Assembly: GCF_900215485.1 (NCBI RefSeq)
Contig: NZ_OCMZ01000002.1
Coordinates: 868,001-932,000, forward strand
Direction of reading: 5' to 3'
Source: Nitrosovibrio sp. Nv4
GTDB taxonomy: Bacteria; Pseudomonadota; Gammaproteobacteria; Burkholderiales; Nitrosomonadaceae
Length of the DNA: 64,000 nucleotides
In this document: positions 56,837-64,000 of the stretch, in pieces
Layout of the letters: each line of letters starts with the position of its first letter
Numbering within the stretch: position 1 is the stretch's first letter
Position numbers and translations under genes: made by a program
The notes under the pieces: generated by a model
What the model was told of the DNA's origin: nothing
The model's database searches: none
The model's input: the letters and a program-made list of their open reading frames with translations, nothing else

Positions 56837-59800
56837 CTAATACGTAAGAACGAGGGCGTGTTCCATATATCCACGTAGCATGTGCTCTGCCTGACTTCTA
56901 ATGGTCGTCACTTCGATCACCACATTCGATAGCAGTCCTCCATCCGTTCCAAAGAAATCTGCCACACCATCTCTAACTCTTCCGCGTCGGACGGCTCCTC
57001 TCGCAGGTAACCGAGCTCCCCCTTCAACATGAGGTTGAATTGTGGGATCGAGTGCAAACCTAAGCCGAACATGCGATTCTACAAATTTTCCCATTAACAT
57101 TGCTGCACGCGGCCTACCATTTAGGATCTCGGTCACCTCACTGGGTAAAAGATGCTCCTCCAGTGTTAAACGATCACCTGACCTTACTGCTTGCCTTGCT
57201 ACCTCGCCACTATCACGAACAACTGCTCCCATTCGTTCAACCAACTCTATTCTCTGCATTATCTCTGATGCCTCGGAGGACGCGCTTTCAGCAGATACTG
57301 GCTCTCGTGGTAATACTTGTGGTTCCACATCATCGTGCTCACCTCTTCTGCCACTACCGCCACCCCCACTATCAGCGCTATCGCTGCTAACGTCGTGAAC
57401 TGTGGAAGCATCACGAGAAGATCTACTATCTAATCTTGTATGATGCGAAGGGGGAGGGAGAGTTGAAGGTTGGGTGTCTGGAACTGACGGATGCGCAGGT
57501 ACGCTCGGGGATCTAGTCGCAGCAGGAACATCAGGACTTTGAAGAGGTGGAGGCACACCAGCAGATTGTGCTACGTGGGCTGGAGTTTGCACAGAAGTTG
57601 AGGTTGATGAATGAGGCGTTGCATCAGGTACCTGAGTAGCTGGGCTTCGTGATGCTGCTCTATCCATTTGTCTATCTGCAGCAGCACGAGCAAACACGCT
57701 AAAATCATGAGCATTAGGAGGCATATCGCCAAACAACCAGTTTGCGATTATTGTCCCAAGTGCCGCTCCTGGGGCACCACTTTCCCAGGATTCTCCCTGG
57801 ACTACATCTGCAGGATCGAGACGTTGCCACCTTCGAGCTTGTTGTCCATTTGGATCACTGTTGGATATGGGATTTTGAGCTGAGTAGCAATATAAATTGA
57901 GACCATCTCCAACCCCTATCGGATCGCAACTCGCCCACGTTCCCAACCAAGGTAAATAATACCTCGCCTTGTGGTAACTCAACCCGCTCTCCTCATCCCG
58001 CTCCATCCCGGTATAGCGATAGCGCTTGGCGATAGCCTGCACACGCCGTCCGCGTGCCTGATACGCCGTCGTCCCATAGGGATGGTATTCCTCATACGAA
58101 ATAATCTGTGCTGCGCCATCCAGCTCCAGCCCTACCGAACCGAGGTGGTTGCTGTACTGATAGCGATCCAATACTGTCTTTGGCAAGCCAGCATCCGTTT
58201 CAATAACATCCTCTATGATCAACACGCGCTGATCGTCCACGAACAGATGATGCGTTTCGATCTCTTCCACCAAGCCGCCATCGTGCCAGCGCCGGTACCA
58301 TTCCATGCCGCCGAGATAAAAGCGCTCTTCCACCGTGTGGCCGCCATTGTTGCGCTCGACGCGCTTGCGCGTACGCTGCTGGTTGCTGTCGTACTCGTAA
58401 TAGGCCCAGCCCCCGCCGCCCAGATCGAGTGTATGGATCATGTCGCGCGTATCCCAGCGCAGACGAAATTCGTCCGGCACATTAGCCAGGTGGCGCATGC
58501 TACCGTGGGTATCGTAGCTGTACTGCTCACTGAGAGTGGCTTCATCCGCTGCCACGTAAGGTGCATAAACCAGACTGCTGCCGTTTTGTGTGGCGAGCAG
58601 GCGGTTGCTGTGCAGGTGGTACTGGTAGTTGCGCGTCCAGTTGCCACGATCGGCGGTATGGCGCATTTGCAGAATGTTGCCCACGCTGTCGTAATGGTAG
58701 CGCTGGGTGTAGTGGCGCAATACGTTGCCATCTAACCAGAAATTCACCGATGCAGGTACAGGCGGACGTTGCAGCGGCGGACCATCTGCATGATAATTTT
58801 CACGTCCGGTGGCTTCGATCAGCCGGTAGAGTGCGTCGTAGGTATAGCGGCTGCTCGGCCCAACTTCCTGGTTGCGAAAGAATACCGGCTGGTAAGCATC
58901 ATCGTGAATTTCGGTGATATTGCCGGAGGGGTCATAGGCATAGTAAAGGTTTTGAAACACATTCTCGTCGTTCAGACCACTGGGGAGCATCGGCAGTGTT
59001 TCTCCCGGACTCGTGCGCGTTGCGCGCAACTGAATCAGGCGGAATGTCAGTGGGTCATAATGATAACGGGTGCTCGTGCCATTGCCGTACTGGATACGGG
59101 TACGCTGACCTTTGGCATCGTATTCAATGTTGAGAACCGCGTTTTGGATAACTCTCCGTTGCACGGTGAGGGCTTCGCTTTGCAACAGCCCGCGCGCGTT
59201 ATACTGCGGCTCGTATAGCGCCGATGGCCGGCCTTCACGATGCCAGTTCTGCAGTTCTGTCATTCGGCTGAGCGCATCGTACTGGGTGCGCTGGGTGAAG
59301 GTCTCGTGCTCAAACGCAGCCGGTGGCGGATCTTCCGGCCAATGAATGATAGAAGCGGCATAGGCGCTGCCGAACTGTCGCGTCACTTCGAGCAGGTTCC
59401 CTTTGAAGTCAAAGAATTCATTCGTGATCAAGCCGCTGGGGTCGTAGTGCTGGTAAACCTGTCCGCGCCGATTACGTGCCTTTGCTTCTGCCTCGGATTC
59501 TGAAACGCTTTCACCATAGACAAATCGTTCGGTCACAAGCCATGTTTCTCTGTTTATCCGCAAGCGCTGTTCCAAGGGACGGCGCAGTGGGTCGTAGACC
59601 GTGTGGTAGAGACGGCTTTCTTCCTGCAACCGACTCTCTTCGACTATGCGCTCATTCCTGTCCCACGCGTAATGCGGCTGCCCGGTGGCATCCATTAGCA
59701 TCCAGCGGTCGCCGCCATCCATACTGTGCTGGAACAGTAAATTGCCTGCGATGTCGTAGGCGGGGAAATATTCCGACCCCGTACCGGATGCGTTGCGCTT

Positions 59801-62800
59801 GATATATTCCATGACCCTATTGCCGCGTGCATCTCGTATCCACAACGGCTTGCCTTCGGCATCGAGATGGGTATAGGTGGCATATCTTTCGTCACGACTC
59901 ACACCGTCACCATCCTGATACCGGTTATGAGCGACACTGATCACCTCCCGACCTAAGCTATCCAGGAAAACAGCAGCGGGCGTGCCGGCATGTTGCGCCG
60001 CCAACCAGGCAGCACGCTGTTGCGGTGTGACCAGCAACTGACCAGTTACATTAGTGGGCAATGGACTTGTCGGATCGAGCGGATCTTGCGCCGCGTACCA
60101 GGCATTGCCCCCTTCAAGTACCGTGTCATTCTGATCATACGTGTAAACATGCCAGGGCGTGAATTCCACCCGACTGTAGCTGCCGTCCGGCGCTTCAGTG
60201 CGAATGAGGCGGCCTGCGGCGTCGTAATACAGGATGGGCGTGACGCCAACGGCCTGTGAAGCTTCTTCGTTGTCCCACCGGTGATGTCCGCTGAAGTACG
60301 GCTCGTATTGCTTTACAGATTTTCCCTTATTGTTGAGGATCATTTTTCCGCTGGTAATCCAGCGCAAGGAGGGGTCCGGCGCGAATCTCGGAATAGGCCC
60401 GCCTTCGGCTTTGACCTTTGCCATTAATAACTGCCCGGTGCCGTCGCTATACTCAAAAACTGTCTGCAGTCCGCTGTTGGCGCCGCCTGGGGCCGCAAAG
60501 TGTGTTTCGCGCCTGAGTCCTGCAGCACAGGCAGGATGGCTGCCGTAGGTGAGACGCCCATCCGTAAATTGTTCGCCAAAGTAATAAACGTGGCGCGCAG
60601 TGGCGTTACCCAGAAGCGCGCGGGCATCCGCTTCGCCTTCGTTATCGTAGCCACCAGTAAAGAATTGGATGAGTGTGCCGGTGTCCGGGTCGGCGGAAAC
60701 ATTCTCCAGATTATCGCTCTGGCTACCTTTGCCTTTGAGCGCCATGGCGGCAGGCAGCCCGAGAATATCGAAGGTAGTCTCGGACAGATTGTCATTGATA
60801 TCCCGCATCAGGCTGGGTGCCAGGACGCGGAAGTCAAATGCATCAATTTCGGTTACATTTTCTATCGGATCCTTGCTGCTCTGGATATATAGATGGTAAT
60901 CGCTATCGTAGGTCAGCTCGGTGGTATTACCGAAAGGATCGGTATAACGGTTGGGTGTATAAAAAGTTGCCGCAGTGTTGTCATCAAACCCCGCAATGCC
61001 GGAGCGGATCCACCACTTATCAGTCTCACCCGTGAATTGATGATAGCCGCCCTCTTGCAAAATCCGGTCAAGCACCCTGTCTCGGTCTGTTTCTCCCGCT
61101 TCCAGCGGCAACTCTTGCAGTTTTTCGCCCAGGATGGCTTCCAGCAAATCATTGGTGAGCGCCAGTTTGTAGGTTTCATACGGCAGGCCTAATGCGCCAA
61201 GTTCGCCTAAGGCCAATGCCGCGTCCAGCGCGTTGTTGAAATAAAGGACTCGCACATGCTCAACGCAACGTTTCTGTGGCGTGGCGTCATTGGCAAGCTG
61301 ATGGTAGAGGATCTCAATGACGGCATCCTCAGTGACGGCGTTCTCGGCGTTCTTTATGTTTGCTTCCCGCAACTCTGCTAATGAATAGTAAAACCCTCTC
61401 TCCGGCCTAATGCCGGTGAGTTCATAGGTCTTGACTTCGCAAGGCAGGGGCAGCCGGAAATTATCCGGGCCAAGGAAATCACTTATGTCATCGGTAAACC
61501 GATTCTCGGTGTAAGCCAGATGCTGCTCGTCCTGTACTTTCGCGATCAGCTCCAGAGTGCCGTCCGGCAGCGGTGCTACACCGGTTTCGTTATGCTGGCC
61601 CAGACGTCTATAGGCGACAGCCACCGATTCCAGCACATTGCCGTACTTGTCTGTACGGAGGTTCAATGCATGCGCGATGCGGGGGTCTGGTTGCAAGGGC
61701 CGGGGCACCTCATCGCGCAAATCGAGCTCGTAGTGATACGCTATTGCTTCGCTTTCGGTGACGAGAAAGACGGCATGGCGGTTTTGGGCACGGGGTTGCA
61801 ACCGTTGGATATGGCAGTTGTGATAAGCGGTGGAGAACAGCTTAACGCGTTTTTCTTCGCCATCCTCCAGCGCATCCACCTCCAGCTCGTAAATTTCCTG
61901 CCGAAGCATCATCCCCTTGCAGGCGCGCAGCGCTTCGCGCCACTCTTCTGTTGATAGATCCAGTGCTGCGAGGTCAGGCGCACGCAAGGCGTTTTCGAGA
62001 AAAACATCGGGTTGCGGGAAATACTCCTGCTGGAGCTGGTTGAGAATGCGCTCACGGCTCAGGAAGGCTCCCGTGTGAAACCAGGTTACGGTCTTGACCG
62101 GGGGTTGGTAAAGCATGCGATCATTGGTTATGTAGGGGCTGTTGATGTTGCCCCCGATGAATTCCCCGTAATTTTCCACATCCTCCTGCTCTACCCGTCC
62201 AAAGCCCCTGAACTCCCGCTCTGCTCCATCGAAATACCCATGATGGTAGCTATAGCGAGTGACAAAGGCGGTTCCCCGCCATTTCTCCCTGACGACCACT
62301 TTTTCGACGACGTGGACGGGAAAAGGTAGCTTGGTGATCCAGGGTGTGCCTGCCGCCTTATCCGCAAGGTAGAACTTAGTGGATGCGGCATAATGAATTT
62401 CCGTTTTTGCACCCAGGTTGTTTTCTACTGTAATTAGCAAGTGAGGCTTTTGCCCGCGCATCAGGTCGGGTAGATCAGGCCTTTTTCCGCCCATCAAGTC
62501 GATATAACGTAACGGCTGGGCTACGCTTCCGGGCAAGGGTGACGACCACACCAGGCAGGCGGTACCGTTGCCCAACAGGTCAGCAGTCATCACGGAGGAA
62601 AGATTATCGACCGCAGGAAATTGGCGCAGGGCACGGGGCGCGCTCCAGCGGTTGCCGGATTGATTGAAGTAGAGACGTACGCCATCCCGGTGCAGGTAGA
62701 TGATATCGGTGGCGCCGGAGCCGTCGATATCGGCCAAGCGAATGCGCTGCTGGCTGAACTGGTCGGGATTGTCGAACCATGGCGCGTTATCCATGGTCAC

Positions 62801-64000
62801 TTTAGCGCCGAACCGTCCATAACCCAGATTGGGCCAATAGCAGACCTCGCCATTGCGGATGCGCACCAGCGCGGTAAGTCCGTCCCCGCACATATCCGCG
62901 AGATAAATGGATTGCGTGCCGTCAGCGAAAACCAACCGGGGGCCATCCTCTTCATCCAATGGCTGTGAGACTTGCCGCGCCGGACCGAAACCTTCTTCGG
63001 CCATTGACGGATACCAGGTGAAAACCTGATGCTCGCTGATAAGCACATCGGCATGGCCGTCGCCATTGAGGTCGAGAAAACGCAGATTGGGCTCGTCCCA
63101 TGGTACGTTGGGCAGCGCTTTGAATGATAAAAAGGGCTCCCAGTCTTCATCAAATGTGCGTTCATAAAACCCTGGCGTAGGCCCGCTGAATTCCACCAGA
63201 TCAAGCTGGCCGTCTCCCGCCAGATCGAGCAATTGCTGGCGTCCGCCGCTCAGTGCCGCCAGTGAGGGCTGGCGTGACACTTGCTGCATGGGTCCGAATT
63301 TCCCTTCGCCCAGATTGGGCTTGTAGAACCAGGTATTCGCCTGTTCGGTGAGAATGCCGGCGACGCCTTCGCCATCCAGATCCACCCACTGATACGTGCT
63401 GCCATCCAGTCCGATAGGCAGGTTCTCCAGGCTTGCTGCGTCCAGTTCGCGAATATCATCTTGAATGATTGCCTTGCTGTATGTGAATAGTAGCGGTGGC
63501 AGCGATTTCTTGAGGTAGGTATGCTTTCTGTATCTATCCTCCGTAGGCTCGCTATTTTCCGGCGCGGCAGCGTCGATGAGGTACCCAGATTGGGCTACGT
63601 TCTGGATGAAGGAGGCAAAGCGCGTGCTACCGTCGTGGTCGAGTTCGGTTTCGACTGATGGATTGGCGGAATAATCTAGATCGGCATACTCGAACTCGGT
63701 GGACCGCACGAGATACGGCTGAACGACCAGCTCAGCAAAATTATGGAACATTAGCACGCGGTGGCAGCGGCGGTAGGTGCGAAGCTCAAAGCCGGCACGG
63801 TAACTGGAAAACGGATCTGGCCGCACTGCCCAGGGTTGGCTTTCTGGTTCCGCCGCAGCTTCAGCGCTCGGGTGTTGAGCGGCTACCGGAAGCGAGGCAT
63901 CAAGCGGGAGAATGCGGTAATGGTCCTCGCCATAGTCGAAGACGACTTCGAATAGCCATCTGGTTTGGCCGATTTGCTCGGGAGACAGGAAGCGCGGGCG
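56837..64000 (-). CDS. TcB-TcC fusion toxin with Rhs shell, 5' end beyond window
   Basis: At least 2387 residues; the frame is open to base 64000, so the GTG at 63826 is not the start. The first residues (WLFEVVFDYGEDHY) fit SpvB-type sequence. FG-GAP/VCBS propeller repeats follow (DLDGEGVAGIL, DLNGDGHADVL, DIDGSGATDII; visible residues about 210-440), then the TcB middle regions and YD/Rhs repeats (about 1030-2050), ending in the Rhs core YHKARYYLPWLGTWASCDP and DGLNLYCYSAQNPISNSDPNG. The variable C-terminus follows: about 125 residues of Pro/Ser-rich linker, then a globular end (MGKFVESHVRLRF, GVADFFG, NVVIEVTTI). I infer that the shell encloses this end as the cargo, delivered through TcA. 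Full-length Tc fusions are about 2400 to 2700 residues. Confidence 0.88.
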   Translation of the reverse strand, partial: RPRFLSPEQIGQTRWLFEVVFDYGEDHYRILPLDASLPVAAQHPSAEAAAEPESQPWAVRPDPFSSYRAGFELRTYRRCHRVLMFHNFAELVVQPYLVRSTEFEYADLDYSANPSVETELDHDGSTRFASFIQNVAQSGYLIDAAAPENSEPTEDRYRKHTYLKKSLPPLLFTYSKAIIQDDIRELDAASLENLPIGLDGSTYQWVDLDGEGVAGILTEQANTWFYKPNLGEGKFGPMQQVSRQPSLAALSGGRQQLLDLAGDGQLDLVEFSGPTPGFYERTFDEDWEPFLSFKALPNVPWDEPNLRFLDLNGDGHADVLISEHQVFTWYPSMAEEGFGPARQVSQPLDEEDGPRLVFADGTQSIYLADMCGDGLTALVRIRNGEVCYWPNLGYGRFGAKVTMDNAPWFDNPDQFSQQRIRLADIDGSGATDIIYLHRDGVRLYFNQSGNRWSAPRALRQFPAVDNLSSVMTADLLGNGTACLVWSSPLPGSVAQPLRYIDLMGGKRPDLPDLMRGQKPHLLITVENNLGAKTEIHYAASTKFYLADKAAGTPWITKLPFPVHVVEKVVVREKWRGTAFVTRYSYHHGYFDGAEREFRGFGRVEQEDVENYGEFIGGNINSPYITNDRMLYQPPVKTVTWFHTGAFLSRERILNQLQQEYFPQPDVFLENALRAPDLAALDLSTEEWREALRACKGMMLRQEIYELEVDALEDGEEKRVKLFSTAYHNCHIQRLQPRAQNRHAVFLVTESEAIAYHYELDLRDEVPRPLQPDPRIAHALNLRTDKYGNVLESVAVAYRRLGQHNETGVAPLPDGTLELIAKVQDEQHLAYTENRFTDDISDFLGPDNFRLPLPCEVKTYELTGIRPERGFYYSLAELREANIKNAENAVTEDAVIEILYHQLANDATPQKRCVEHVRVLYFNNALDAALALGELGALGLPYETYKLALTNDLLEAILGEKLQELPLEAGETDRDRVLDRILQEGGYHQFTGETDKWWIRSGIAGFDDNTAATFYTPNRYTDPFGNTTELTYDSDYHLYIQSSKDPIENVTEIDAFDFRVLAPSLMRDINDNLSETTFDILGLPAAMALKGKGSQSDNLENVSADPDTGTLIQFFTGGYDNEGEADARALLGNATARHVYYFGEQFTDGRLTYGSHPACAAGLRRETHFAAPGGANSGLQTVFEYSDGTGQLLMAKVKAEGGPIPRFAPDPSLRWITSGKMILNNKGKSVKQYEPYFSGHHRWDNEEASQAVGVTPILYYDAAGRLIRTEAPDGSYSRVEFTPWHVYTYDQNDTVLEGGNAWYAAQDPLDPTSPLPTNVTGQLLVTPQQRAAWLAAQHAGTPAAVFLDSLGREVISVAHNRYQDGDGVSRDERYATYTHLDAEGKPLWIRDARGNRVMEYIKRNASGTGSEYFPAYDIAGNLLFQHSMDGGDRWMLMDATGQPHYAWDRNERIVEESRLQEESRLYHTVYDPLRRPLEQRLRINRETWLVTERFVYGESVSESEAEAKARNRRGQVYQHYDPSGLITNEFFDFKGNLLEVTRQFGSAYAASIIHWPEDPPPAAFEHETFTQRTQYDALSRMTELQNWHREGRPSALYEPQYNARGLLQSEALTVQRRVIQNAVLNIEYDAKGQRTRIQYGNGTSTRYHYDPLTFRLIQLRATRTSPGETLPMLPSGLNDENVFQNLYYAYDPSGNITEIHDDAYQPVFFRNQEVGPSSRYTYDALYRLIEATGRENYHADGPPLQRPPVPASVNFWLDGNVLRHYTQRYHYDSVGNILQMRHTADRGNWTRNYQYHLHSNRLLATQNGSSLVYAPYVAADEATLSEQYSYDTHGSMRHLANVPDEFRLRWDTRDMIHTLDLGGGGWAYYEYDSNQQRTRKRVERNNGGHTVEERFYLGGMEWYRRWHDGGLVEEIETHHLFVDDQRVLIIEDVIETDAGLPKTVLDRYQYSNHLGSVGLELDGAAQIISYEEYHPYGTTAYQARGRRVQAIAKRYRYTGMERDEESGLSYHKARYYLPWLGTWASCDPIGVGDGLNLYCYSAQNPISNSDPNGQQARRWQRLDPADVVQGESWESGAPGAALGTIIANWLFGDMPPNAHDFSVFARAAADRQMDRAASRSPATQVPDATPHSSTSTSVQTPAHVAQSAGVPPPLQSPDVPAATRSPSVPAHPSVPDTQPSTLPPPSHHTRLDSRSSRDASTVHDVSSDSADSGGGGSGRRGEHDDVEPQVLPREPVSAESASSEASEIMQRIELVERMGAVVRDSGEVARQAVRSGDRLTLEEHLLPSEVTEILNGRPRAAMLMGKFVESHVRLRFALDPTIQPHVEGGARLPARGAVRRGRVRDGVADFFGTDGGLLSNVVIEVTTIRSQAEHMLRGYMEHALVLTY

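Overview
The window reads as chromosome of a betaproteobacterium, most probably an ammonia oxidiser close to Nitrosospira (Nitrosomonadales). This rests on the gene order leuC-leuD-leuB-asd-fimV-truA-trpF-trpB-trpA-accD-folC-dedD-cvpA-purF-metZ, a beta/gamma-proteobacterial arrangement, and on the flavour of the proteins. No ammonia-oxidation gene is present, so the genus is an inference.

Region 1 (1-6.8 kb): cysS, divergent from an exported TPR protein that is translationally coupled to an L,D-transpeptidase-like protein. Then come a tandem pair of cyclophilins (one exported, one cytoplasmic), a 0.8-kb stretch with no gene, and an M48 metalloprotease lipoprotein. Region 2 (6.9-25.2 kb, all minus strand): a biosynthetic block for leucine, aspartate-family amino acids, tryptophan, fatty acid precursor (accD), folate, purine and methionine, with fimV and truA inside it. 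A 42-residue entericidin-like lipoprotein, too short for ordinary gene calling, sits between leuC and leuD. Region 3 (25.2-36 kb): a nuclease-helicase fusion, a PRC-barrel protein, an overlapping egtB-egtD pair for ergothioneine, a TerC-family membrane protein, mnmC, two small hypothetical proteins and tRNA-Arg(ACG). Region 4 (36.2-41.3 kb, minus strand): a lactose/galactose-type cluster of GH2 glycosidase, galT, galK and a zinc alcohol dehydrogenase; GalT lacks the CxxC zinc site.

Region 5 (41.3-64 kb) is accessory DNA. A frameshifted copy of the start of a tyrosine integrase, an Asp/Gly- and His-rich exported protein, about 1 kb of decayed sequence, a 24-bp tandem repeat and an intact tyrosine integrase precede a toxin complex (Tc) locus that runs off the right edge. 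Its minus-strand order is a TcB-TcC fusion with an Rhs repeat shell and a variable C-terminal domain, then a long TcA N-terminal half, then the TcA C-terminal half (4-bp overlap).

The most interesting signal is in the TcA N-terminal half. Seven consecutive repeats of about 50 residues carrying HVVYRG...HEL-type motifs appear to be a complete PLL-like lectin beta-propeller inserted into the receptor-binding side of the toxin. The Tc C-terminal effector (about 130 residues after a Pro/Ser-rich linker) ends in a D...E-V-T-T pattern that may be a divergent restriction-endonuclease fold. The TcB-TcC frame is open to base 64000, so its true start lies outside the window. No rRNA or CRISPR array was seen.
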